A program made the translations under genes and the position numbers. A stretch of 36,476 nucleotides of DNA from JBBTXM01 sp038062255 (lineage in GTDB: Bacteria; Patescibacteriota; Minisyncoccia; UBA11713; 2-01-FULL-45-33), in the NCBI GenBank assembly GCA_038062255.1, contig JBBTXM010000013.1, positions 1-36,476 on the forward strand, given 5' to 3'. Positions 7,220 through 15,111 of the stretch are shown in pieces (the first letter of the stretch is position 1; each line of letters begins with the position of its first letter). The notes below the pieces were generated by a model. The model did no database searches and was not told the origin of the DNA. It worked only from the letters and a program-made list of their open reading frames with translations.

Positions 7220-8503
7220 ATGATAAAAAATATGATAAAAAAAATTTTGGTATGGGAAGCAAAAGTTGCTTTGGCGCGCCACAAACCGCGCATAATCGGC
7301 ATTACTGGTTCGGTTGGCAAATCTTCCGCAAAAGGACTTATCGCCTGTGTTTTGGATAAAAGATTTAATGTCAGAGAAAGCCCCAAAAGCTACAATAGCG
7401 AAATTGGGCTTGCGCTTTCTATTTTAGGTTTGCCGACTTATTATAATAATTTTTGGGGTTGGCCAATGAATATAATAAAAGGATTTTTTGAAATTTGGAA
7501 TAAAAAATTTCCAGAAATTTTGGTGCTTGAAATGGGCGTGGACCGTCCCAAGGATTTTGATAGGCTTTTGGAAATTGCGCGGCCGGATATTGCCGTTGTT
7601 ACCGCGATTGGCGAGATCCCTGTGCATGTGGAATTTTTTTCGGGCCCGGAAGAAATCGCCCAGGAAAAATCAAAAATAATAAAATATTTGCCGGCAGACG
7701 GGCACGCAATTTTAAATTTCGATGATGACGTCGTTTGGAGCATGCATGAAAAGACCAAGGCGCATATCGTAAGTTACGGATTTGGCGAACATGCGGATTT
7801 TCTGGCTTCAAATTACAAGGCTACTATTGAGGGTTTAACGTTCAAAATGGACCACGAAGGTTCGTCGGTGCCAGCTAATCTTAAAAAAGTTTTGGGCAAA
7901 CATAATGTTTATCCTGCTCTTTCGGCTTTTGCTGTAGGGAAAATATTCGGGCTGAATTTGATAGACATATCCGAGTATCTTTCGCTGTGCGAATTTCCTC
8001 CCGGCAGGATGAGGCTTTTGGAAGGAATAAAAGAAAGCCGAGTGATAGACGATTCTTACAATTCTTCGCCGATTGCCTCGCATGCCGCTTTGGATACCCT
8101 GGGAGAGCTTGAAGCCAACCTGCCCGACGGCAAGGCGGGAAGAAAAATCGTGGTATTCGGCGATATGCTCGAAATCGGCAAATATACAATCGAGGCTCAC
8201 AGGGCAATGGGCGAAAAAGTTTCAAAAATCGCCGATTATCTTTTTACTGTCGGACCGCGCTCTAAATTTGTTTCAGAGGAGGCGCTGGAATTGGGCATGC
8301 CAAAAGAAAATATTTTTAACTTTTCAACGTCAAAAGAAGCTACACAAACCATAAAAAATTTGATTGAAGAAGGGGATTTGATTTTGGTGAAGGGTTCCCA
8401 GGGAATGCGAATGGAGCGCATTGTTGAAGAAATAATGGCGCATCCCGAAGATGCAGAAAAACTCCTAGTCCGACAAGACGAATACTGGAAAAAGAAAGAA
8501 TAA
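7220..8503 (+). CDS. murF: Mur ligase, probably UDP-MurNAc-tripeptide-D-alanyl-D-alanine ligase MurF
   Basis: ATP-dependent cytoplasmic ligase adding the terminal dipeptide to the peptidoglycan precursor. The 427-residue protein has the Mur P-loop GITGSVGKSS (residues 27-36), the central-domain features LEMGVDRPKDFDRLLEIARPD and HNVYPALSAFAVG, and the third-domain motif RMRLLEGIKESRVIDDSYNSSP, which is MurF-like. It starts 1 nt after ftsI. An 8-9 residue stretch NLPDGKAGR (about residues 299-307) interrupts the LGEL...KIVVFGDMLELG region and is encoded by a short palindrome (see findings). Confidence 0.9.
   Translation: MIKNMIKKILVWEAKVALARHKPRIIGITGSVGKSSAKGLIACVLDKRFNVRESPKSYNSEIGLALSILGLPTYYNNFWGWPMNIIKGFFEIWNKKFPEILVLEMGVDRPKDFDRLLEIARPDIAVVTAIGEIPVHVEFFSGPEEIAQEKSKIIKYLPADGHAILNFDDDVVWSMHEKTKAHIVSYGFGEHADFLASNYKATIEGLTFKMDHEGSSVPANLKKVLGKHNVYPALSAFAVGKIFGLNLIDISEYLSLCEFPPGRMRLLEGIKESRVIDDSYNSSPIASHAALDTLGELEANLPDGKAGRKIVVFGDMLEIGKYTIEAHRAMGEKVSKIADYLFTVGPRSKFVSEEALELGMPKENIFNFSTSKEATQTIKNLIEEGDLILVKGSQGMRMERIVEEIMAHPEDAEKLLVRQDEYWKKKE
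8118..8142. repeat. Short palindromic element inserted in frame in murF
   Basis: GC-rich CTGCCCGACGGCAAGGCGGG can form a small CCCG/CGGG hairpin. It encodes LPDGKAG between two conserved MurF segments and keeps the reading frame. Confidence 0.55.
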
Positions 8504-8531
8504 AATGTTATTTTAATTTTAAATTAACTTA

Positions 8532-8606
8532 GCTCTCATCGTCTAGCCTGGTCTAGGACACACGGTTCTCATCCGTGGAACACCGGTTCAAATCCGGTTG
8601 AGAGCG
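8532..8606 (+). tRNA. tRNA-Glu (anticodon CTC)
   Basis: Acceptor stem GCTCTCA/TGAGAGC, D arm, anticodon stem CACGG/CCGTG with loop TTCTCAT (anticodon CTC), and T arm CCGGTTCAAATCCGG. Discriminator is G, as usual for tRNA-Glu. The 3' CCA is not encoded. It lies between murF and the convergent channel gene. Confidence 0.95.
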
Positions 8607-8608
8607 CA

Positions 8609-8935
8609 TTATTTCTCCTCCTCTTTTTTATGCATGTGCAAAATTATGCCTTTTTGCGCCACCAGAGAAATACTGTAGAGGGTAAGGGTTGTGGATAAAA
8701 TAATAAAAACTATTGTGAAAATTTTAGAAATTTCGTGGGAAGGAGTCAAGTCTCCGTAACCGACAGTCGATGCTGTGGATACGGCAAAATAAAGCGAATT
8801 TATAAGGCTCCAGCCTTCTGTGGAACGATAGAACAAAGCTGCCGCTGAAATTATCACGGCAAGCAAAAATAGCGAAAGTTTAAGGCGCAATTCTATATGT
8901 TTATGGTTATTGTGGATACGAAATGATTCCGCCAT
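8609..8935 (-). CDS. Two-TM potassium channel protein
   Basis: A 108-residue KcsA-like ion channel subunit. Two membrane helices (LKLSLFLLAVIISAAALFY and IFTIVFIILSTTLTLYSISLV) flank a pore loop with the selectivity filter STVGYGDLTP. It would form a homotetramer in the membrane and pass K+. There is no RCK/TrkA-N regulatory domain, only a short basic/acidic tail. It is convergent with tRNA-Glu, 2 nt away, and divergent from the DUF192 gene. Confidence 0.9.
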   Translation of the reverse strand: MAESFRIHNNHKHIELRLKLSLFLLAVIISAAALFYRSTEGWSLINSLYFAVSTASTVGYGDLTPSHEISKIFTIVFIILSTTLTLYSISLVAQKGIILHMHKKEEEK

Positions 8936-8988
8936 GTCTATATAATGATACCATAATTATTTTAGTTGCGTTATAAATATCAAAGACA

Positions 8989-9462
8989 ATGATAAAACGA
9001 GGGTTCATAATTTTAATAACCGCCTTTTTTGCTCTGTTTTTGACGGCGGTATTTAAAAAATCCGGTGATTTGTTTTTGGAGTCATCGGCGTATCGGGCTT
9101 CTTCCGGGCAGAAAATGATTGTTAATATTTCCGGGCGCAAAGTAGAAGTTGACATAGCCAACAACGAAAAGGAAAGAAATAAGGGCCTTGGCGGAAGAAA
9201 AAATTTGCCTGAAGATTCCGGAATGCTTTTTATTTTTGAGATTCCCGCAAAATACTCTTTCTGGATGAAGGATATGCGGTTTCCAATAGATATAATTTGG
9301 ATAGAAGAAAACAAAAAAATTACGGCGATTTCGGAAAATATTGCTCCGGAAACTTATCCCGCGTCTTTTTCGCCATCCGAGCCGGTAAAGTATGTTCTTG
9401 AGGTAAACGCCGGCTGGGCGGATAAAAACGGAGTGAAATCGGGGGATTCTATTGAATGGTAA
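8989..9462 (+). CDS. DUF192 family protein with N-terminal membrane anchor
   Basis: A 157-residue protein: a hydrophobic N-terminal segment (residues 5-23) that acts as signal or anchor, then a DUF192 domain with the family core RNKGLGGRKNLPEDSGMLF, FWMKDMRFPIDIIWI and VLEVNAGWADKNGVKSGD. The biochemical role of the family is not established; the domain is usually secreted. It converges on the cyclophilin gene, the two stop ends overlapping by 14 nt. Confidence 0.88.
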   Translation: MIKRGFIILITAFFALFLTAVFKKSGDLFLESSAYRASSGQKMIVNISGRKVEVDIANNEKERNKGLGGRKNLPEDSGMLFIFEIPAKYSFWMKDMRFPIDIIWIEENKKITAISENIAPETYPASFSPSEPVKYVLEVNAGWADKNGVKSGDSIEW

Positions 9463-10030
9463 TATTTTCAATTACCACCCCCTCAATCGGTATTCCCATT
9501 TGGTCAACTTTGACTTTTGCGATTGCGTCCACAACTTCCATTCCAGAAATTACTTTTCCAAAAACCGGGTGTTTGCTTTCGATTGGTTCTTTGTCGTAAT
9601 CGAGTCCTATGTTGTCAGCGAGGTTTATAAAAAACTGGCTTCCTCCGGAGTTGGGCCTGCCGGTATTGGCCATGGAAATTGTCCCGCGGACATTGGAAAG
9701 ACCCTCGACAAATTCGTCTTCTATGGTGTATCCTGGCCCTCCTCTTCCATAAGATACTTTGTCTGTTCCTTTGGAATTCGGGTCTCCTCCTTGTATTACA
9801 AATCCCTGAATTACTCTGTGGAATTTTGTTCCGTCAAAAAAACCTTCTTCAGCCAATTTGATGAAATTGCCGGCGGTCTTCGGCATTTCGTTCAAAAACA
9901 ATTCAAGAGTTATATTGCCATTGTTTGTTTTCAGGATTACTGTTGGATTTGGCCCGTCTTTTTTAAACATAAAAAATAATGCTATTCCGATAATCGCTAT
10001 TGCAATCAAAACTATTAATTTTTTCACCAC
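9449..10030 (-). CDS. Peptidyl-prolyl cis-trans isomerase, cyclophilin type
   Basis: Catalyses proline isomerisation in protein folding. The 193-residue protein has an N-terminal hydrophobic anchor (residues 4-20) so the domain probably acts outside the membrane, then a cyclophilin fold with FHRVIQGFVIQGGDP (catalytic Arg), GTISMAN, SGGSQFFI and HPVFGKVISGMEVVD. The start is a GTG at 10030, with a second in-frame GTG just after it; there is no upstream ATG alternative. Divergent from the VKOR-like gene. Confidence 0.92.
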   Translation of the reverse strand: MVKKLIVLIAIAIIGIALFFMFKKDGPNPTVILKTNNGNITLELFLNEMPKTAGNFIKLAEEGFFDGTKFHRVIQGFVIQGGDPNSKGTDKVSYGRGGPGYTIEDEFVEGLSNVRGTISMANTGRPNSGGSQFFINLADNIGLDYDKEPIESKHPVFGKVISGMEVVDAIAKVKVDQMGIPIEGVVIENITIQ

Positions 10031-10142
10031 GTTAGAAAATTAACCCAATGTCTGCTCGATTTATTCAGACTTTTTAAATATTTATATTTTTTAATACCCA
10101 TATTTATGTTTGTAGATTTTCGTACGTGGTTCATTTTCTAAC
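10031..10142. promoter_or_regulatory. Divergent promoter region with near-identical inverted 15-mers
   Basis: GTTAGAAAATTAACC at 10031-10045 and its inverse GGTTCATTTTCTAAC at 10128-10142 differ at one position and face outward, one before the cyclophilin GTG and one just upstream of the -10 box of the VKOR-like gene. Possibly a shared operator. Confidence 0.45.
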
Positions 10143-10149
10143 TTTAGCA

Positions 10150-10155
10150 TATAAT
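10150..10155 (+). promoter_or_regulatory. -10 box of the VKOR-like gene (leaderless start)
   Basis: Perfect TATAAT ending 7 nt before the ATG at 10163; no Shine-Dalgarno site. Confidence 0.65.
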
Positions 10156-10162
10156 AAGACTT

Positions 10163-11182
10163 ATGTTAAACACATTTTGGCATGTTATTTTGATTTTCGC
10201 CGCGTTCGGGGGTTTTTTGATAGCTTTTTATATAAGGCACAAAAAAAACGCCAACGAGAAGTTGGTTTGTCCGCTGGATGCAGATTGCGGGGCGGTAATA
10301 CACAGTGATTACTCGGTCTTTTTGGGTCTTCCGGTAGAAGTTTTAGGAATGGCATATTACGGAGTTGTTGCCATAGCCTATGGGGTATTTTTGATGTTTC
10401 CGGGCCTGGTTTCGACATTTTCCGTGTTTGCCGTTCTTGCGTTATCTACAGCCGCTTTTTTCTTTTCATTGTACCTTACATCAATCCAGATTTTCGCCAT
10501 AAGGCAAATATGTTCGTGGTGCTTGGTTTCTGCCGGGCTCGGAACCGCGATTTTTTTTACCACTTTGGCGGGTTCCGAATTCGGATTTTTGAGCCTCCTT
10601 GCGGAATACAAATGGATTATCCTTATGCTTCATCTTTTCGGTTTTGCGATTGGATTGGGGGCGGTTACGATTACCGATGTGCTATTTTTCAAATTTTTGC
10701 GGGATTTTAAAATTTCAGAATTCGAGGCGGATATTTTGCATACTCTTTCACAGATAATTTGGCTTGCGCTTGCCGTATTAATAATTTCCGAGGCCGGGCT
10801 TTATTTGCCCCAAATGGAAATTTTAAACCATTCCGGAAAATTTTTGGCGAAAATGACAATTGTCGCGATGATTGTTCTAAATGGAGTGTTTTTAAACATT
10901 GCCATTTCTCCGAAGCTGGTTAACATTTCTTTTGGGGGCAGGCACGAACACCAAAAAGGGGAACTTGCTAGATTGCGCAAGCTTTCATACGCTTCAGGAG
11001 CGTTATCGCTTACCTCGTGGTATTACGCTTCGGCTTTGGAAATGGCGCAAAATCCGCCTTTGGGATATTGGGGTTTGATTGTGATTTATCTTTTTATGGC
11101 CATTTCAGCAATTTTCATTAGCCAGCTTTTCGAACATTCTTTCTACAGAAAAACTCCACTTAGCAATCCGATTGCTAAGTGA
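10163..11182 (+). CDS. VKOR-like membrane thiol oxidoreductase with a C-terminal membrane extension
   Basis: The first ~150 residues match bacterial vitamin K epoxide reductase homologues, which reoxidise DsbA-like proteins with a quinone: loop cysteines C36 and C42 (CPLDADC), a short GLPVEVLGMAYYG segment, and the active-site CSWC (C117, C120) in the fourth helix. The remaining ~185 residues contain four or five further hydrophobic helices (starting IILMLHLFGFAIGLGAV) with a polar loop, unlike the thioredoxin domain often fused to VKOR. I do not recognise this second half. No DsbA-like partner gene is in the window. Confidence 0.8.
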   Translation: MLNTFWHVILIFAAFGGFLIAFYIRHKKNANEKLVCPLDADCGAVIHSDYSVFLGLPVEVLGMAYYGVVAIAYGVFLMFPGLVSTFSVFAVLALSTAAFFFSLYLTSIQIFAIRQICSWCLVSAGLGTAIFFTTLAGSEFGFLSLLAEYKWIILMLHLFGFAIGLGAVTITDVLFFKFLRDFKISEFEADILHTLSQIIWLALAVLIISEAGLYLPQMEILNHSGKFLAKMTIVAMIVLNGVFLNIAISPKLVNISFGGRHEHQKGELARLRKLSYASGALSLTSWYYASALEMAQNPPLGYWGLIVIYLFMAISAIFISQLFEHSFYRKTPLSNPIAK

Positions 11183-11196
11183 TTTAAATAAGAGAT

Positions 11197-12894
11197 TTAT
11201 ACTTCTATAATCACCGGCAGGACCATTGGCCTGCGTTTGGTTTTTTGGAAGAGGAAAAACCCAAGTTTTTCGCGGACGTTGTCTCGAACATGCGCCCAGT
11301 TTATTGGGTGCATTTTGTTTGTGGATTCCTCAACCACTTTCTTTACCAAAAATCTAGATTGCCCCAAAAGTTCCCTGGATTCTTTGAGGTACACAAAGCC
11401 ACGCGAGATTATATCCGGAGAACCCCTCAACTTTCCGGTTTGCGAGTCAACGGCGGCGATTATTACGAATATCCCGTCTTTTGAAAGCATTTGGCGGTCT
11501 CTTAAAACGACTTCCTGAACATCTCCCACGCCAAGCCCGTCAACCATTATCAAGTTAACCGGCGCCTTTTCTTTCGATTTTTGTATTGATTCCTTTGTCA
11601 TTTCAACTATTTCTCCATCTTCAGCAACCATTATATTTTTTTCTGGTACTCCAGCGATCTTAGCTAAATCAGCGTGGATTTTAAGCATAAAATAGTTTCC
11701 ATGCATTGGGATAAAATATTGTGGTTTTACAAGATGCATCATTTCTTTGAGTTCTTCCTGTTTTGCATGGCCTCCCGCGTGGATGTCCATGGAAAAGTAG
11801 TGGTAAATTTTACCCGCGCGCTTGTAGAGGATGTCTTTGAGGCGCTGAACCGTAGATTCATTTCCTGGAATTACTGAAGACGAAAATAAAACAGAGTCAG
11901 TTTGTTTTAAGACTATGTCTTTGTGTTCGTTATTGGCTATGCGCATAAGAGCCGCACGGTCTTCCCCCTGCGCGCCCGTGCACGCGATTGTAAGTTCTTT
12001 ATCTTTGTACTTGCTTATTTCCTTGGATTGAACGAACGTGCCCTTTTTTACTTTTATGTATCCAAGCTCGTGCGCCACGGCCACGTTGTTTTTCATGCTA
12101 GTGCCTATTATGGACATTTTTCGAGAATATTTTTCCGAAAGCCAAATTAATTGCTGGATTCGGGTAAGGAGCGACGCAAAAGTTGCCGCGATTATCCTTC
12201 CCGGGGCTTCTATGAAAATTTTTTCAAGGCCGCGCTGTATTTCGGTTTCAGAAAGCTGGCGCCCAGGAATTTCCGCGTCGGTGCTGTCGGACACCAAAAG
12301 TAAAACCCCGTCTTTTCCTATTTGCTTGAGCCGTTCGATGTCGGCCGGTTTTTCGTTTACAGGTTCGTGGTCGAATTTCCAATCCCCAGTATGAACAACG
12401 TTGCCAGCCGGAGATTTCAAAAGGACTCCTATAGAATCTGGGATATTGTGGTTTACGTGGAAGAATTCAACGTCGAATTTCCCCATTTTAACTTTGCTAT
12501 CGGAATTTACAATAATTATTTTAGGTTTCGGCGAGTGCGGAAATTCTTCTTGGCGTTTTAGAACTATTCCGCGCGTAAGCGCAGTCGCGTAAATCGAGGG
12601 ATTGCCAAGCCCTTCCAACAGGTGCGGAATGCCCCCAATGTGGTCGTAGTGGGCGTGGGTTATGATTATCCCGCGGATATTTCTTTTTTTGGGGCGCAAG
12701 TAGTCTATGTTGGGAATTATGTAATCAATCCCTGGCATGTCGTCTTCCGGGAATTGGAGGCCCATATCGACTATTACTATGTCGTCTTCGTACTCGTAGA
12801 TATAACAGCTTCTAGTTACTTCTCCGCAGCCTCCCAGCGCCAAAAATTTAAGCACGCCCTTTTTTGTTTTTGTAATTTGTTTTGTAGGATGCAT
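11197..12894 (-). CDS. rnj: Ribonuclease J
   Basis: Metallo-beta-lactamase/beta-CASP exo- and endoribonuclease for mRNA decay and rRNA maturation. The 565-residue protein has the zinc motif HAHYDH (H80, H82, D84, H85), GDWKFDH, the beta-CASP segment with SSSVIPGNE, a HAGGHA motif, HGNYFML, and the RNase J C-terminal domain. Length is usual for the family. Strand is opposite to the VKOR-like gene, with stops 14 nt apart. Confidence 0.95.
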   Translation of the reverse strand: MHPTKQITKTKKGVLKFLALGGCGEVTRSCYIYEYEDDIVIVDMGLQFPEDDMPGIDYIIPNIDYLRPKKRNIRGIIITHAHYDHIGGIPHLLEGLGNPSIYATALTRGIVLKRQEEFPHSPKPKIIIVNSDSKVKMGKFDVEFFHVNHNIPDSIGVLLKSPAGNVVHTGDWKFDHEPVNEKPADIERLKQIGKDGVLLLVSDSTDAEIPGRQLSETEIQRGLEKIFIEAPGRIIAATFASLLTRIQQLIWLSEKYSRKMSIIGTSMKNNVAVAHELGYIKVKKGTFVQSKEISKYKDKELTIACTGAQGEDRAALMRIANNEHKDIVLKQTDSVLFSSSVIPGNESTVQRLKDILYKRAGKIYHYFSMDIHAGGHAKQEELKEMMHLVKPQYFIPMHGNYFMLKIHADLAKIAGVPEKNIMVAEDGEIVEMTKESIQKSKEKAPVNLIMVDGLGVGDVQEVVLRDRQMLSKDGIFVIIAAVDSQTGKLRGSPDIISRGFVYLKESRELLGQSRFLVKKVVEESTNKMHPINWAHVRDNVREKLGFFLFQKTKRRPMVLPVIIEV

Positions 12895-12940
12895 ATTATT
12901 TGTTAAATTTCTAATAAATAGTTTCTAATAATTTTGGCTG

Positions 12941-13024
12941 TGCCGAGGGGGAGATTTGAACTCCCACACCCTTGCGGGTACTACGCCCTGAACGTAGCGT
13001 GTCTCCCAATTCCACCACCTCGGC
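12941..13024 (-). tRNA. tRNA-Leu (anticodon CAG)
   Basis: Acceptor stem GCCGAGG/CCTCGGC, anticodon stem CTACG/CGTAG with loop TTCAGGG (CAG), a long variable arm (CCCGCAAGGG) and T arm GGGAGTTCAAATCTCCC. CCA is not encoded. Its first base follows directly after the stop codon of the upstream protein gene on the same strand. Confidence 0.95.
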
Positions 13025-14632
13025 TTAGCGGGCAAACACTTTCCAAACGTATTGTTTTTTAAGATACCACTCGTGTATAGTTGAAAATCTTTCGGACCCC
13101 GTGCTTATGGTTTTGATATCCACTCCTTTGAGATCTTTTGGCACAGCGTATATATATGATGGCGAGAACAAGAATACCGCAGGAGTGTCTTTGTAAATTT
13201 CTTTTTGTATTTTTTGGTAGATCTCGGTTCTTTTTTGGTCTTCTTGGGTTGTCCGCACGCTTTCAAGCATCGTATCCACCTTAGAGTTTGCGTACAAAGC
13301 TATATTATAACCCGGATGCGTTCTTTGGGAAGAATGCCAGAAAGCGAACGGGTCCGGATTTTGTCCAACCACTTCTTCGCCGTACAAAAACGCGTCATAT
13401 CTTCTGGGGCCTATCACTAGCTGTTCAAGGTCGGTAAGGGCGAAAGATTGGATTTCTGTGGTTACTCCTATATTTTCCCACATTTTTTTTACGAAGTTCG
13501 CTATTTCCAGCAGTTCCGGAGTTTGGGCGGTTGTGATTGTAAGCGCAAGTCCTTTGGCTTTTTTCTCTATAGTTAATTTTGCTGTTTCCGGGTCAAAGTC
13601 GTTTTTGGCGTTGTCGCCGACGATGTTAGGCGGCAGGGGCCCGTCAATTACTTTTCCGTAATTTCCAAGCACTTCCTCCACCAATTTTTGCTTGTCAACT
13701 GCCATATCGAGTGCCTCGCGCACTTCTTTTGTAGAAAGAGTTTTATGTTTCCCGTGATTAAAGAATATTCCTATTATTCTTTGCAAGTCGATGCTTAAGA
13801 CTTGCTTTTTGCCCGAAATATCTTTTACGAATTTCGGCGAAAGCCCTCCGAAAGAGTCGATTGCCCCGTTTTTTAGATTTTTTACTGCTCCCTCTTCATT
13901 TTTGTAAAATTTCAGAATTACGTTTTTTATGTTGGGTTTTCCCAGTGAAAAATTTTCGTTCGCGGAAAGCTCCATTGATACTATCGAACCCAAAGAATCG
14001 TGTTCTATAGATTCTATTTTATACGGTCCAGCCCCTATTGGCTCTGTGTTGAGTTTGGAAAAAGAAATCTGCGACGGAGGCACCCGCTCCCAAAGATATT
14101 TGGGCAATATTCCCAATGTCAGGTTGTCCAAGAACGGGTAATATGGTTTTTGAAGCCTAAAACGCACTGTTTGGCCGTCCACCTTGCTTGCTTCGACTCC
14201 TTCCCAGTTTGCGCGCCTTGGGCTTTGCACTACGGGATTTTTTGCCAGCTGTATTGTGAATATTATATCGTCAACTGTGAGTTTTTTGCCGTTGGACCAT
14301 CGCAAATCTTCTTTTAATTTTATTGTGTATTCCATTCCGTCAGGGGATATTTCGTAGCTTTCCAAAAGAGCTGGAGTTAATTTTCCATCTTGGCCGTACC
14401 TCATAAGGCCGGTGTAGACAAGAGACACCACGTTTCTGTCCGCGTCGGTTTGCGAAAGAATCGGATTGATGAATCGCGGATTTCCAACTATTCCCTCCGT
14501 CAAAGTTCCTCCGAATGCCGGAGTTTCCACGGAGAATTTTTTATTTATCTCAAAGACCATTCCGAAAAACGAAATAAGCGCTATTACTACTAGCATTACG
14601 AGCACCAAAAGCTCGTTTTTTAGATAGTGCAT
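13025..14632 (-). CDS. Peptide/nickel-type ABC transporter substrate-binding protein
   Basis: Extracytoplasmic solute-binding protein of the SBP_bac_5 (OppA/DppA) family. The 535-residue product has an N-terminal membrane segment (LVLVMLVVIALISFFGMVF) without a lipobox cysteine, then GTLTEGIVGNPRFINPILSQTDADRNVVSLVYTGL and YTIKLKEDLRWSNGKKLTVDDI, both diagnostic for the family. The start at 14632 is chosen because its ATG overlaps the secG stop as TGATG; the open frame extends 66 codons further but that part is the secG region read out of frame. No permease or ATPase gene lies near. Its stop abuts tRNA-Leu. Confidence 0.9.
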   Translation of the reverse strand: MHYLKNELLVLVMLVVIALISFFGMVFEINKKFSVETPAFGGTLTEGIVGNPRFINPILSQTDADRNVVSLVYTGLMRYGQDGKLTPALLESYEISPDGMEYTIKLKEDLRWSNGKKLTVDDIIFTIQLAKNPVVQSPRRANWEGVEASKVDGQTVRFRLQKPYYPFLDNLTLGILPKYLWERVPPSQISFSKLNTEPIGAGPYKIESIEHDSLGSIVSMELSANENFSLGKPNIKNVILKFYKNEEGAVKNLKNGAIDSFGGLSPKFVKDISGKKQVLSIDLQRIIGIFFNHGKHKTLSTKEVREALDMAVDKQKLVEEVLGNYGKVIDGPLPPNIVGDNAKNDFDPETAKLTIEKKAKGLALTITTAQTPELLEIANFVKKMWENIGVTTEIQSFALTDLEQLVIGPRRYDAFLYGEEVVGQNPDPFAFWHSSQRTHPGYNIALYANSKVDTMLESVRTTQEDQKRTEIYQKIQKEIYKDTPAVFLFSPSYIYAVPKDLKGVDIKTISTGSERFSTIHEWYLKKQYVWKVFAR

Positions 14633-14847
14633 CAAATGATTAAATTTACTACCGCTGTAAGAGAAAATATAACCGCTAATACAATTGTAGCCCAAAATAG
14701 AATTTTTTCCAAGCCCCGCTTGGACCTGTAAATTTGGCCAGAGCCTCCAAAAGAAGCGCCTAGGCCGGTGCCTTTTTGCTGCAATAAAATCGCTCCAATT
14801 AAGAGCAAAGACACGATTATTTGTCCCCAAAAGAGTAGAGATTGCAT
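14632..14847 (-). CDS. secG: Protein translocase subunit SecG
   Basis: Small accessory subunit of the SecYEG protein export channel. Two membrane helices (LLFWGQIIVSLLLIGAILLQ and ILFWATIVLAVIFSLTAVV) flank the family loop QQKGTGLGASFGGSG. The frame can be extended to a TTG at 14883, but the ATG at 14847 gives a typical 71-residue SecG and lies exactly 7 nt after a TAGTCT box preceded by TTGACC at 17 nt. Its stop codon overlaps the start of the binding-protein gene. Confidence 0.92.
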   Translation of the reverse strand: MQSLLFWGQIIVSLLLIGAILLQQKGTGLGASFGGSGQIYRSKRGLEKILFWATIVLAVIFSLTAVVNLII

Positions 14848-14854
14848 TGATTCT

Positions 14855-14883
14855 AGACTAGCACTTATTATGTTTTGGGTCAA
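14855..14883 (-). promoter_or_regulatory. secG promoter (leaderless)
   Basis: On the minus strand TTGACC, a 17-nt spacer and TAGTCT, with 7 nt to the ATG at 14847. It supports the shorter SecG start. Confidence 0.5.
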
Positions 14884-14886
14884 TTA

Positions 14887-15104
14887 AAACCAGAAAATCC
14901 GCCCAATGGCGGGTTTTCTGGTGTGGATCGAGGGGGAGTTGAACCCCAAAAAGCAAACTGGCTAGGATGCTCCCAGAACCCTCTGGAACTCGACCCTCGT
15001 CCACTAAATTAGCTTATCAAAATGTTTACAAAAACGACAAAGGACTCCGTTAAAGAGCCCTTTGGAGCGCCAGAAGTTCTATTCATAGCACCCTAGCCAG
15101 TCTT
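14887..15104 (-). ncRNA. Unassigned structured RNA with tRNA-like 3' domain
   Basis: A discrete transcription unit between uvrC and secG, about 215 nt, with its own promoter and terminator. Visible structure on the minus strand: a 15-bp long-range helix between ACTGGCTAGGGTGCT (15101-15087) and AGCATCCTAGCCAGT (14971-14957); two more 5-bp helices pairing 15080-15070 with 14986-14975; a 10-bp hairpin CAAAGGGCTC/GAGTCCTTTG (15064-15038); an AU-rich linker; and a T-arm-like hairpin GGGGTTCAACTCCCC (14947-14933). Alternatively bases 14996-14924 fold as a 73-nt tRNA-like body with an 8-bp acceptor GGGTCGAG/CTCGATCC and a CCAG/CTGG D-type stem, but no acceptable anticodon stem. tmRNA, 6S and SRP RNA do not fit well. 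There is no open frame longer than a few codons. Confidence 0.7.
14890..14921 (-). terminator. Terminator of the structured RNA
   Basis: CCAGAAAA/TTTTCTGG plus CCGCC/GGCGG stem with CAAT loop, followed on the minus strand by TTTTAATT. Confidence 0.8.
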
Positions 15105-15111
15105 ATTTTCC

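Noticed and set aside
14633..14830. N-terminal extension of the peptide-binding protein
   Set aside because: It is the secG region read out of frame; the TGATG overlap at 14632 gives a natural start and anchor.
15038..15067. H-type pseudoknot in the structured RNA
   Set aside because: CTCC/GGAG and AAAGG/CCTTT can be drawn as crossing helices, but the same bases form a simpler nested 10-bp hairpin.
14887..15104. tmRNA (ssrA) or a canonical tRNA
   Set aside because: The T arm and long helix suggest tmRNA, but the 5' acceptor strand and TTCGAC-type D region do not precede the helix and no plausible tag frame is seen. As a tRNA it has no anticodon stem. A permuted two-piece tmRNA order also does not fit.
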